Source of the DNA: Odoribacter lunatus
Lineage (GTDB): Bacteria > Bacteroidota > Bacteroidia > Bacteroidales > Marinifilaceae
DNA: 64,000 bases
Reading direction: 5' to 3'
NCBI RefSeq assembly: GCF_943193135.1
Contig: NZ_CALPCZ010000003.1
Coordinates: 80,172 to 144,171 of the forward strand
Shown here: one piece after another, positions 7,328-16,045 of the stretch
Numbering within the stretch: position 1 is the stretch's first letter
How the letters are laid out: each line of letters begins with the position of its first letter
Notes under the pieces: generated by a model
What the model was told of the DNA's origin: nothing
What the model saw: only the letters and a program-made list of their open reading frames with translations
The model's database searches: none
Translations under genes and position numbers: made by a program

Positions 7328-9793
7328 TTAAAGGTCTAAACGAATTACTGTGATTCCGGCACCCCCTAATTGTACTTGTTCGTCTGCGTAAAATGCAACG
7401 ATTGGGTTTGTGCTTAGGGATTGGCGTATGATTTGTCGGAGAGTGCCAGTACCTGTGCCGTGTAATATTCTCAAATCTTTGATTTCCAGCATAACGGCTT
7501 CGTCAATGAAATCGGTTACTTTCTGTAAAGCTTCTTCTCCTCGCATGCCTCTGATGTCTATTTCCGGTTTGAATGCCAAGCGTTTTTGACTTAGATTTTC
7601 CCGAAAAGCAGACCAGGTAGTCGTTGTAGTACTTTGTCTTTTTAGTTTTTTTGCCTGGTTGGCAGATATTTTTTCTAATCGACTTACTTCTACAATGGAT
7701 TGTATGTTTCCTAAAGCAATGACAGCATTTTTATCCTTGATTTCTATGATTTCTCCGGTAGCTTGATTGGGTAGTTTAACAAAATCCCCTTTTTGCAAGC
7801 TTATGGGAGTGGGGGAGGTTGTTTGCGTTGCGGAAGGTTGTTTGTGAGATTTACGTTTTTCCCGCCTTTTGATTTTTTCTATTTTTTGTTGCAGGCGTTT
7901 TTCTTCCTCCTCGTTTGTTGAAAGTTTAAGTTGTGTTTCTTGCAGTTTCTGACGGGCGAGTTTTGTTTTTTCTTTTTCAGCCTGGCTCTCTTTGATTTGA
8001 CGGATTGTATTCTCTATAGTTTTATTTGCCTCACTAATTAAACTTTGTGCTTTTTCTTTAGCTTCTCGGATGATTTCTTTTCGGAGACGTGAGGTTTCAC
8101 TGAGTTCATTACTGTACTTTTCTACGACTTCATCCAGACGTTTTTCGTTTTCATGTATTTTTTTTCTTTTTTCTTCCCAATAACGCTTGTCGCGGGCTAT
8201 TTCTCTCAGATTTTTGTCGTAATTAATGTGGTCTTGTCCGATTTTTCCGGCAGCTTCGTCTAATATTTCTTTAGGAAGGCCGATTTTTTTTGCAATTTCA
8301 AAAGCAAAAGAAGAGCCGGGTTTGCCTATTTGCAGTTCAAAAAGGGGTAGCATACGGTGGCTGTCATAAAGCATGGCACCGTTGGCAATACCTTGAGTAG
8401 AGGAGGCAAAATGCTTGAGGTTGGTGTAATGAGTCGTAATAACGCCTTTTACTTCCGAGTTGTTAAGAGCGTGCAAAATAGCCTCTGCAATGGCTCCCCC
8501 TAACATAGGCTCCGTTCCGGTACCGAATTCATCAATAAGTATAAGGGTATCAGGGTCACTGTAACGGAGGAAATTTTTCATATTTATCAGGTGAGAACTG
8601 TATGTACTTAAATCATTTTCAATAGATTGTTCATCACCCATATCGATTAATATATTTCGGAAGATACCGAATCGGCTGTTTTCATGAACAGGAACAGGTA
8701 GCCCGCACTGAAACATGTATTGAAGCAGTCCGGCAGTTTGCAGGCAGACAGATTTGCCTCCGGCATTGGGACCGGAAATCAAGATAATTCGTTGTTTGTT
8801 ATTTATTTCAATGTTTAGGGGAACTATTTTTTTTTCTGTTCCTTTGAATGACAAAAATAAAAGAGGGTGTTTCGCTCCATGCCATTGCATTTCTGCTTGT
8901 TCTGAAAAAACAGGGGAAATGGCTTCAATGGAACGGGAAAATGTTGCTTTGGCTTGAACAAAATCAATGAATGCCATGAAATCGTAAGCCGGAATTAAAT
9001 CATCGATATAGGGACGGATATCATCAGAGAATTTTCGTAAGATACGGTTAATTTCTCTTTTTTCTTCCAGTTGTAATTCTCTTATTTCGTTATTGACTTC
9101 GATAATTTCAGCAGGTTCTATGTAGGACGTTTTTCCTGTCGCGGATTCGTCATGGACGATGCCATTGATACGCCGTTTGTAGGCAGCAGGTATCGGAATG
9201 ACCATTCTGCCGTCCCGGATGGATATGGCACTGTCTTTGTCTGCCCAGCCTTCAGATTGGGCTTGTTGCAATAATGTCTGCATTCTTTTGGAAATACCGG
9301 ATTGCTTTTTTAGCAATTGTTGCCGAATATTTCCTAATTCAGGAGAGGCACAGTCTTTGATACTGCCATGTTTTGAAACGATGGAATCTAAACGTTGTAA
9401 GATATAAGGGAAGAGGCGTATCGAAGATGCTTTTGCCGTAAGTCGGGGATATATGTTATGCTTGTCCTTAAAAAAACGTATTATAGCAGATAGAGACTCC
9501 AAAGAATTTTTTAGTGAAATAAGTTCTGGAATTTCTAAAAACAATCCTTCTATCCGGATTTTATTTAAAAACGGACGGGCATCGGCATAAATATTTCCTG
9601 AAAATTCGTCTTCCTGAAGGATACGTATAAACTCTTGTGTTTCTTCCTGTTGTTCACGTATATGGGATACTTGATCTGAAAAGCACATGGAGTCGGTTAA
9701 TTCCTTCCCCATGCTGCTTTGACAGTATCCTTTTATTAAGTAGCGAATTTTATCGAATTTTATTTTGCATTCAAGATTGTCCGGATAAATCAC
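7328..9793 (-). CDS. mutS2: Endonuclease MutS2 (Smr domain)
   Basis: This 821-residue protein has the MutS2 layout. There is a coiled core, then an ABC-type ATPase with Walker A GPNAGGKS near residue 340 and Walker B LILIDEFGTGTEP. A long charged coiled coil covers about 510-640, followed by a KOW-like linker. The C-terminal Smr nuclease domain has DIRGMRGEEA and HGTGTGTLR (about 743-820). MutS2 proteins bind branched DNA or collided ribosomes, suppress recombination and cleave with the Smr domain. It lacks the mismatch-recognition domain of MutS1. It lies 6 bp downstream of a DUF1573 gene and may be co-transcribed with that pair. Confidence 0.95.
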   Translation of the reverse strand: MIYPDNLECKIKFDKIRYLIKGYCQSSMGKELTDSMCFSDQVSHIREQQEETQEFIRILQEDEFSGNIYADARPFLNKIRIEGLFLEIPELISLKNSLESLSAIIRFFKDKHNIYPRLTAKASSIRLFPYILQRLDSIVSKHGSIKDCASPELGNIRQQLLKKQSGISKRMQTLLQQAQSEGWADKDSAISIRDGRMVIPIPAAYKRRINGIVHDESATGKTSYIEPAEIIEVNNEIRELQLEEKREINRILRKFSDDIRPYIDDLIPAYDFMAFIDFVQAKATFSRSIEAISPVFSEQAEMQWHGAKHPLLFLSFKGTEKKIVPLNIEINNKQRIILISGPNAGGKSVCLQTAGLLQYMFQCGLPVPVHENSRFGIFRNILIDMGDEQSIENDLSTYSSHLINMKNFLRYSDPDTLILIDEFGTGTEPMLGGAIAEAILHALNNSEVKGVITTHYTNLKHFASSTQGIANGAMLYDSHRMLPLFELQIGKPGSSFAFEIAKKIGLPKEILDEAAGKIGQDHINYDKNLREIARDKRYWEEKRKKIHENEKRLDEVVEKYSNELSETSRLRKEIIREAKEKAQSLISEANKTIENTIRQIKESQAEKEKTKLARQKLQETQLKLSTNEEEEKRLQQKIEKIKRREKRKSHKQPSATQTTSPTPISLQKGDFVKLPNQATGEIIEIKDKNAVIALGNIQSIVEVSRLEKISANQAKKLKRQSTTTTTWSAFRENLSQKRLAFKPEIDIRGMRGEEALQKVTDFIDEAVMLEIKDLRILHGTGTGTLRQIIRQSLSTNPIVAFYADEQVQLGGAGITVIRLDL

Positions 9794-9799
9794 TGCTAT

Positions 9800-10879
9800 T
9801 TATTGTTTTTTTACAATTACATTGCCGGAAATCGTCAAATTTGTTTCCGGGTTTTTTGGGTCATTTGTGATAACAGTAATTGATTTGTATTGTCTTCCCG
9901 ATTTTCCAGAGGAATTAAATGTAGCCCGGATAACAGTCTTTTGGCCTGGAGCAATCGTGTTTTCTCCCAGTGTGATAGCCGTACACCCGCAACTGGCTTT
10001 AGTCTTGCGAATAATAAGTGCGGATTTACCTTGATTTTCAAGAGTAAAATCACAGTCTACTTTTTCTCCTTGATTAATTTCACCGAATTCAATAGTGTTT
10101 TTATCAAAGTGGGCAACGGGAGCATTTTCCAGATCCTTTTGGCTAAGTTTACTGAAATCTTCAACAATATTGGCTGTTACGGTGAGACGATTGGTATATG
10201 AATTATCTTCATCGAATTTTAGAATAACCGAATCAAACGTGTAGCCGTAATCGTTTTTAGCTTTAGTGTCATAAGTCAGCACAAGCATCCCTTTTTGATT
10301 GGGGTCAATTAATTTTGGAAAAACCTCCACTTTTATGTATGAGGGAGTATACCGAGTGGAAACCGCTACGGCTTTTTCTCTTGTGTTATAAAAATAAAGA
10401 GTATCCATTTTAGTTAATCCGATAAATATTTTTCCCAGATTAATATTATTATCCTTGAATTTTACTCCGGAGAGATCAGTTTTATAGCGTAATGTCGGTT
10501 TTTTCGGATTGTCAATAATATTTCCGTTAACCTGTAGCTGTTCTCTGGAATTTTGTGCATTGGATAATACAGTAATGGAATAATTGAAATTTTCAGGCAT
10601 ATCCATCGGAAGAAAAGAAATACGTATTTCTTCAGATTGGTTAGGCAGAATCGGAGATTTATTCCAATCAGCACTCATTCTGGGGAATGAGGGGAGAATC
10701 CGAGAAATAATGACTGGTTTGGTACCTGTATTTTTCACTGTAAATGTTACAGTCGTTTGCGTATCATCCGCTTTCAGATTTGAGAGATGAATCTCTTTAT
10801 TTTCAAACGTCAATATTCCGGATTGAGCCATGATGCTACCGGCAAAACCTAATAAAAAGAATAATAAGATTGTTTTCAT
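9800..10879 (-). CDS. DUF1573 exported protein (copy 2)
   Basis: This 359-residue product has a signal peptide (MKTILLFFLLGFAGSIMA). It carries two immunoglobulin-like DUF1573 (ASH-type) domains, one near the N-terminus and one at the C-terminus. The latter starts with EFGEINQGEKVDCDFTLENQG and contains the ASCGCTA motif. It is a paralog of the gene at 10901, 21 bp upstream, and the two are co-oriented with mutS2. DUF1573 proteins are abundant in Bacteroidetes; their function is not established, though the ASH-like fold suggests protein-protein contacts in the periplasm or at the outer membrane. Confidence 0.85.
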   Translation of the reverse strand: MKTILLFFLLGFAGSIMAQSGILTFENKEIHLSNLKADDTQTTVTFTVKNTGTKPVIISRILPSFPRMSADWNKSPILPNQSEEIRISFLPMDMPENFNYSITVLSNAQNSREQLQVNGNIIDNPKKPTLRYKTDLSGVKFKDNNINLGKIFIGLTKMDTLYFYNTREKAVAVSTRYTPSYIKVEVFPKLIDPNQKGMLVLTYDTKAKNDYGYTFDSVILKFDEDNSYTNRLTVTANIVEDFSKLSQKDLENAPVAHFDKNTIEFGEINQGEKVDCDFTLENQGKSALIIRKTKASCGCTAITLGENTIAPGQKTVIRATFNSSGKSGRQYKSITVITNDPKNPETNLTISGNVIVKKQ

Positions 10880-10900
10880 GAATCAAATTTATTCGCTTGT

Positions 10901-11962
10901 TTACTGAATTTCTCCACTCAATTTATAAGAAACAATTGTGTTTTTAGGATCATTCAGTGTAAATGAAATGATTTTTACTTTTTTGCCCGGTTGATCATCG
11001 GTTTTCAGTGTGACATTTACTTTAGCTTTTTTACCTGGCTTGATAACAGTGCGGGCAGGTATAGCTGTCACTGTATTGTCGGATGTTTTTATTTTCCGGA
11101 TGATTAAATCGGATTTACCGTCATTTTGAATATAAAATTCATGTTTTTTGGTCGCATTTTTATCTAATATGCCTAATTCCGCAGATTTCTCGGCGAATGT
11201 TGCAACCGGAGCTTCTTCCGGATTGATTTTAGAAAAATCTTCTTTAATATTGGCAACAATACTAATTTCTCCTTTTGCTTCAGGAGATACGGAGACGTTG
11301 ATTTTATCGGATACAATACCCCAGTCTTTTTTTGCGTCTGCATTATATTCTATGGAAATTTTACCTTTTTCCCCTTTTTTTAATGTTGCTGGGATTACCG
11401 TTGCTGTTAAATAATTAGCATTTGAGTTTACGTTTACATTTACATTTACGGGCTGTTCTCCTGAATTGATAATATCAATATCTTTTTTGACAATGGCCGT
11501 ATTATTGATACTGCCTAAATTCAGTTGGTCGGAAGTTATTTTTAACGTTCCTACCGTATAACGGAAAGCGGCATAAGGATCTGCCGGTTTAGATGTTACC
11601 GTACCGTTGATGGTTACAGAAGTAACAGCATTGGAAGCATTGGAATGAATAGTAACGCTTTTATTAAAGCGTCCCGGGCGGTGACGGGGGTCATAGCTTA
11701 CTTTTATGGAACCGGTTTCTCCCGGTGCAATAGGTTGACGGCTCCAGGACGGGGTCGTACATCCGCAACTAGCCCTTACATTATTTAAAATTAAAGGGGC
11801 ATCTCCCGTATTTTTAAAAACAAAATCATAAACGGCGGCTCCACCATTTTCACTAATAGTTCCAAAATCGTGGGAAGTTTTTTCAAATTCAATTTTAGCT
11901 TTTTGACTGAATGCAATCAAAGGAATAATAGTCAAAAATAAAAACAATAATTTTCTCATCAT
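10901..11962 (-). CDS. DUF1573 exported protein (copy 1)
   Basis: This 353-residue protein has a signal peptide (MMRKLLFLFLTIIPLIAFS). An N-terminal DUF1573 domain contains FGTISENGGAAVYDFVFKNT and ASCGCTTPSWSRQPIAPGE, a middle beta-rich domain follows, and a second DUF1573-like domain is at the C-terminus. It is the first gene of a likely operon with a second DUF1573 gene and mutS2, driven by the promoter at 12005-12034. The two DUF1573 genes have the same domain order and length, so they look like an old tandem duplication. No specific function is known. Confidence 0.87.
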   Translation of the reverse strand: MMRKLLFLFLTIIPLIAFSQKAKIEFEKTSHDFGTISENGGAAVYDFVFKNTGDAPLILNNVRASCGCTTPSWSRQPIAPGETGSIKVSYDPRHRPGRFNKSVTIHSNASNAVTSVTINGTVTSKPADPYAAFRYTVGTLKITSDQLNLGSINNTAIVKKDIDIINSGEQPVNVNVNVNSNANYLTATVIPATLKKGEKGKISIEYNADAKKDWGIVSDKINVSVSPEAKGEISIVANIKEDFSKINPEEAPVATFAEKSAELGILDKNATKKHEFYIQNDGKSDLIIRKIKTSDNTVTAIPARTVIKPGKKAKVNVTLKTDDQPGKKVKIISFTLNDPKNTIVSYKLSGEIQ

Positions 11963-12004
11963 TAAAAATTTATATTAATAAACGCATTACTGTGTAAAAT
12001 CTTA

Positions 12005-12034
12005 CAAAGATAGGAATAATATGGGAAAAACAAT
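12005..12034 (-). promoter_or_regulatory. Promoter of the DUF1573-mutS2 operon
   Basis: On the minus strand, TTG (12031-12033) and TATCTTTG (12005-12012) are separated by 18 bp, close to the Bacteroidetes -33/-7 consensus. The site lies 43-72 bp upstream of the first DUF1573 start codon. Confidence 0.55.
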
Positions 12035-12184
12035 GTAAACTTTTCAATTCTTTTACTTTTCGACCTTAATTCTTTGGGAATTCGCTGTAGATTCTCCCAT
12101 TTTTTTGCATACTTCTTACGATTTCGAGCGAATGTTGGGCGAATGATAAGAAAATACCGATATATCTATTTTTTGAAGATATTA

Positions 12185-12216
12185 TTTGTTTGTTCAGGAA
12201 TAAAAACTACCTTTGC
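12185..12216 (+). promoter_or_regulatory. Promoter of rpsO
   Basis: TTTG (12185-12188) and TACCTTTGC (12208-12216) are 19 bp apart, a near-perfect Bacteroidetes promoter. Transcription would start about 30 bp upstream of the rpsO ATG. Confidence 0.75.
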
Positions 12217-12253
12217 GCCGTTTATAAAATATTTTAATTAAAAATTGGTAATT

Positions 12254-12523
12254 ATGTATTTGACAGCTGAAAAGAAAGAAGAACTTTTTTCACAATACGG
12301 AAAGTCTAATAAAGATACCGGTTCTGCAGAATCTCAGATATCTTTATTTTCCTACCGTATTAATCATTTGACTGAACACTTGAAGAAAAATCACAAAGAT
12401 TTTGCAACCCAAAGAGCGTTAATCAAGTTGGTAGGAAAGCGCAGAGCTTTATTGGATTACTTGAAAAGAAAAGATATTGAAAGATATCGTTCTATTATTA
12501 AAGCGTTGAATATACGTAAATAA
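12254..12523 (+). CDS. rpsO: 30S ribosomal protein S15
   Basis: This 89-residue protein has the S15 pattern: GSAESQISLFSYRINHLTEHLK, then the conserved KLVGKRRALLDYLKRKD segment that contacts 16S rRNA helix 22 and the platform. The start was set at the ATG at 12254 (MYLTAEKKEEL). An in-frame TTG nine bases earlier (12245) is also open but not needed for a normal S15 length. The gene has its own promoter and terminator and precedes pnp, an order common in bacteria, although here the terminator suggests partly separate transcription. Confidence 0.97.
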   Translation: MYLTAEKKEELFSQYGKSNKDTGSAESQISLFSYRINHLTEHLKKNHKDFATQRALIKLVGKRRALLDYLKRKDIERYRSIIKALNIRK

Positions 12524-12535
12524 GTATATAGTATG

Positions 12536-12568
12536 AACAAACCCGGGTATTCCCGGGCTTGTTTTATA
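12536..12568 (+). terminator. Terminator after rpsO
   Basis: Stem AACAA-CCCGGG / CCCGGG-TTGTT with one internal mismatch, loop TATT, followed by a short T-run. It begins 12 bp after the rpsO stop. Confidence 0.7.
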
Positions 12569-12674
12569 TTATACCCCTCACCTTCATATCTCCTCAAAAG
12601 CAGAAATAATTGTATGTTTCTGTCTAGTTTAAAGAAGAATTTCGTTAAAATGAATTTATTTTAACAGTAGAATT

Positions 12675-14810
12675 ATGAATGTTATTGAAAAACAAATTAC
12701 TCTACCGGATGGAAGAGTGATAACACTAGAGACGGGCAAGTTGGCAAAACAGGCAGATGGTGCCGTTATGTTGAAAATGGGGAATACCATGTTGTTGGCA
12801 ACAGTAGTATCTGCGCAAGATGCAGGACCGGATGTGGATTTTATGCCGTTATCAGTGGATTATAAAGAAAAATTTGCATCAGTAGGACGTTTTCCCGGAG
12901 GATTTACCAAAAGAGAAGGGAAGTCTTCTGATTATGAAATATTAGTATCCCGATTGGTAGACAGAGCATTAAGACCATTGTTTCCTGATGATTATCATGC
13001 AGAAACTTTTGTGCAGGTAACTTTGTATTCGGGAGATGCGGAGTCTATGCCTGATTCTTTGGCCGGATTGGCAGCTTCTGCAGCTCTTTCGGTAAGTGAT
13101 GTGCCTTTTCAGGGACCGATTTCAGAAGTTAGAGTAGCTCGTATTAATGGGGAATTGGTAATTAATCCGACTCGTTCGCAGTTGCAAGAGGCTGATTTGG
13201 ACATTATGGTAGGTGCTACTTACGAAAACATCATGATGGTGGAAGGGGAGATGAACGAGGTTTCTGAAAAAGAAATGCTTGATGCTATTAAATTTGCACA
13301 TGCTGCAATCAAAGAACAATGCTTGATGCAGCAAGAGTTGGCGAGAGCAGTTGGTAAGGTGAAACGCACGTATTGTCATGAAGTGAACGATGAAGAGTTG
13401 CGTAAGGATGTGTGGGCTAAGTGTTATCAGAAAGCCTATGATGTTGCTCGTCAATGTAATGCCAATAAGCATTTGAGAGGAGAGTTATTGGCTAAAGTGT
13501 GTGAAGAATATATGGCATCTATTCCGGAAGAGGAGAGAGAAGGAAAGAAAATGATGGTGAGCCGTTACTATCATGATGTGGAGAAAGAAGCTATGAGACG
13601 AATGATTTTGGATGAAGGAGTACGTTTGGATGGTAGAACGACCGAACAAATTCGCCCAATTTGGTGTGAAGTTGGTTATCTGCCCGGTCCTCATGGTTCC
13701 TCTATTTTTACCCGTGGAGAAACACAATCATTGTCAACTGTAACTTTGGGAACAAAATTGGATGAAAAGTTGATAGATGAAGCTACAGAGCAAGGTAAGG
13801 AAAGATTTTTACTGCACTATAATTTTCCTCCTTTTTCAACAGGAGAAGCGAAGGCTTCTCGCGGTGTGGGACGTCGTGAAATCGGACACGGAAATCTTGC
13901 TCATCGGGCATTGAAGAGAATGTTACCGGTTGACTATCCGTATACAGTACGTGTGGTTTCTGATATTTTGGAATCGAATGGTTCGTCTTCAATGGCTACC
14001 GTATGTGCGGGTACATTGGCATTGATGGATGCCGGTGTGCCGATGAAAAAGCCGGTGACGGGTATCGCGATGGGATTAATTACTGATAAAGGATGCGAGA
14101 AATACGCTATTTTGTCCGATATTTTAGGTGATGAAGACCATCTTGGTGATATGGACTTCAAAGTGACCGGAACGGTGGATGGTATTACAGCAACACAAAT
14201 GGATATTAAAGTGGATGGGCTACCTTACGAGATTCTTGAAAAGGCTTTGGAGCAAGCTCGTCGCGGTCGGTTGCATATTATGAATATTATTTTGGAGACA
14301 TTGCCTGCGCCTCGTCCGGATTTGAAACCGCATGCACCTCGTATTGAGACATTAATCGTGGATAAAGACCAGATTGGAGCTATTATTGGTCCTGGAGGTA
14401 AGATTATTCAGGATATTCAGGAAAAATCCGGCGCAACTGTTACCATTGAAGAAGTCGATAATAAAGGGATTGTAAATATTTCCGCATCAAATGCAGAGTC
14501 AATACGGATAGCCATTGCCCGAATCAAAGGTATCGCTTCCAAACCGGAAGAGGGTGAAATTTATGAGGGCGTAGTAAAATCTATTATGCCTTTCGGTGCT
14601 TTTGTTGAAGTATTGCCGGGTAAGGACGGCTTATTGCATATTTCGGAAATTGACCACAAACGTGTAGAGAAAGTGGAGGATGTACTGAAAGAAGGTGATA
14701 AGGTGCGTGTGAAATTGTTGGAAATAGACAAAAAAACAGGCAAGTTGCGTCTTTCGAGAAAGATTTTATTACCCAGACCGGAACGAAAAGATTCCGAGGA
14801 TAAACAATAA
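12675..14810 (+). CDS. pnp: Polyribonucleotide nucleotidyltransferase (PNPase)
   Basis: This 711-residue enzyme degrades RNA from the 3' end using phosphate and releases nucleoside diphosphates. Two RNase PH-like domains (about 1-230 and 320-550) carry [11 protein letters not shown] and the active-site region [14 protein letters not shown]. They are followed by a KH domain ([13 protein letters not shown], about 565-625) and an S1 domain ([19 protein letters not shown], about 630-700). Length and domain order are normal. It ends at a strong terminator directly upstream of the PdxA-like gene. Confidence 0.97.
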   Translation: MNVIEKQITLPDGRVITLETGKLAKQADGAVMLKMGNTMLLATVVSAQDAGPDVDFMPLSVDYKEKFASVGRFPGGFTKREGKSSDYEILVSRLVDRALRPLFPDDYHAETFVQVTLYSGDAESMPDSLAGLAASAALSVSDVPFQGPISEVRVARINGELVINPTRSQLQEADLDIMVGATYENIMMVEGEMNEVSEKEMLDAIKFAHAAIKEQCLMQQELARAVGKVKRTYCHEVNDEELRKDVWAKCYQKAYDVARQCNANKHLRGELLAKVCEEYMASIPEEEREGKKMMVSRYYHDVEKEAMRRMILDEGVRLDGRTTEQIRPIWCEVGYLPGPHGSSIFTRGETQSLSTVTLGTKLDEKLIDEATEQGKERFLLHYNFPPFSTGEAKASRGVGRREIGHGNLAHRALKRMLPVDYPYTVRVVSDILESNGSSSMATVCAGTLALMDAGVPMKKPVTGIAMGLITDKGCEKYAILSDILGDEDHLGDMDFKVTGTVDGITATQMDIKVDGLPYEILEKALEQARRGRLHIMNIILETLPAPRPDLKPHAPRIETLIVDKDQIGAIIGPGGKIIQDIQEKSGATVTIEEVDNKGIVNISASNAESIRIAIARIKGIASKPEEGEIYEGVVKSIMPFGAFVEVLPGKDGLLHISEIDHKRVEKVEDVLKEGDKVRVKLLEIDKKTGKLRLSRKILLPRPERKDSEDKQ

Positions 14811-14812
14811 TA

Positions 14813-14838
14813 AAAAAGAGGCTTTTGCCTCTTTTTTT
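14813..14838 (+). terminator. Rho-independent terminator after pnp
   Basis: Perfect 9-bp stem AAAAGAGGC / GCCTCTTTT with a TTTT loop, followed by more T residues. It starts 3 bp after the pnp stop. Confidence 0.85.
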
Positions 14839-14852
14839 GTCTGTGAATGTTT

Positions 14853-14860
14853 TATCTTTG
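14853..14860 (+). promoter_or_regulatory. -7 element of the PdxA-like gene
   Basis: TATCTTTG lies 21 bp upstream of the chosen ATG and directly after the pnp terminator. No good -33 element is seen at the usual distance. Confidence 0.5.
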
Positions 14861-14881
14861 TATTGCTTAAAAGATAATAAA

Positions 14882-15982
14882 ATGGAAAATAGATTGAGAG
14901 TCGGGATTACCCACGGAGATATTAACGGTGTAGCTTATGAATTGATTATAAAAATGATGGCGGAGAATAGGATTTGTGAAGTGTGTACACCGATATTTTA
15001 CGGTTCTCCAAAGGTTGCTGCCTATTATCGAAAGAATTTGAATGTAGAGAACTTCAATTTGAATAATATACAGAGTGCCACGGAAGCTAATCAGAAACGT
15101 TGTAATGTAATTAATTGCGTGGATGATAATGTAAAAGTGGAAGTCGGGAAAGAAACGCAGGAATCGAATGAGGTCGCAATGTCCGTATTGAAAAGAGCGC
15201 TAGATGATTTGGAACGCAAGGAATTGGATGTGGTTGTGGCAGCACCTCAGAGTATGCGTTCATTTCAGTTAGACGGGGGTAATGGTTGCTTTGATTTTTT
15301 TTATAAAAGATACGATACGAACTCTGGGATACCGCTGTTGGTGGGAGAAAAAATGAAAATGGGATTTGTCACAACTCATATTCCCTTTAAAGAAATAGCC
15401 GAAAATCTAACGGAGGAAAAAATATTTAATAAATTAAAGACTCTTGATTTTTGTTTGAGGCGTGATTTTACCATACGCAAACCTCGTATTGCCATATTGG
15501 GATTGAATCCGGGATCTAGTGAGAGGTGTGAGTTTGATAATGAGGAGAAGAATGCCGTATTGCCGGCTATAAATAAGGCGAGGGAGCAGGGAATTATGGC
15601 TTTGGGTCCCTATGCGGCAGATAGATTGTTCTCCGGAACGGAGTTTGAAAAATTTGACGCGATATTAGCATTGTATTATGATCAGGGAATGATACCTTTT
15701 AAAACGATAGAAGGAGTGGAAGGGGCTGTTTTAATAGCAGGGGTACCGGTGGTTTTTACATTGCCTTTAAATGGGCCTGCGTATGCAATAGCAGGGCAGG
15801 GGATTGCTAATGAACAAGGATTGAGAAAAGCCCTCTATTTGGCGATAGATGTGTATAATACACGTATGCAGAATATTTCATTGGTAGATAACTCTTTGCC
15901 TCATTATGATGTTGCTGGTAATGCCAATGAGAGTGATTTGAATGTGGAGCAGATTACTGGAATAAAAGAAGAAACTGTATAA
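14882..15982 (+). CDS. PdxA-like protein with degenerate active site
   Basis: This 366-residue protein aligns along its length with 4-hydroxythreonine-4-phosphate dehydrogenase (PdxA, vitamin B6 synthesis). Shared landmarks are GITHGDINGVAYELI at the N-terminus, VTTHIPFKEI around His166, GLNP around 207-210, DQGMIPFK at 267-274 and AIAGQGIA near the end. Several residues that PdxA needs are changed. The NPHAGE motif is NPGSSE, YHDQG is YYDQG, and the TGHTEF phosphate-binding stretch is GNGCFDFF, so two of three metal-binding histidines are gone. It is probably not a normal dehydrogenase. The start is the ATG at 14882, just after the -7 element; an upstream TTG at 14825 lies inside the terminator. 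It is flanked by pnp and rpsA. Confidence 0.8.
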   Translation: MENRLRVGITHGDINGVAYELIIKMMAENRICEVCTPIFYGSPKVAAYYRKNLNVENFNLNNIQSATEANQKRCNVINCVDDNVKVEVGKETQESNEVAMSVLKRALDDLERKELDVVVAAPQSMRSFQLDGGNGCFDFFYKRYDTNSGIPLLVGEKMKMGFVTTHIPFKEIAENLTEEKIFNKLKTLDFCLRRDFTIRKPRIAILGLNPGSSERCEFDNEEKNAVLPAINKAREQGIMALGPYAADRLFSGTEFEKFDAILALYYDQGMIPFKTIEGVEGAVLIAGVPVVFTLPLNGPAYAIAGQGIANEQGLRKALYLAIDVYNTRMQNISLVDNSLPHYDVAGNANESDLNVEQITGIKEETV

Positions 15983-16020
15983 TAAATACTTGGGAATTTT
16001 TAATGTTTCAGTTTTTATTA

Positions 16021-16029
16021 TATCTTTGC
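16021..16029 (+). promoter_or_regulatory. -7 element upstream of rpsA
   Basis: TATCTTTGC, the Bacteroidetes -7 consensus, lies 17 bp before the ATG at 16046 and 53 bp before the alternative ATG at 16082. The very short leader left for the first ATG favours the second. No clear -33 element is seen. Confidence 0.55.
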
Positions 16030-16045
16030 ACCCGCAATTTATATA

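Noticed and set aside
14825..14881. TTG-initiated extension of the PdxA-like protein
   Set aside because: It starts inside the pnp terminator and upstream of the -7 element.
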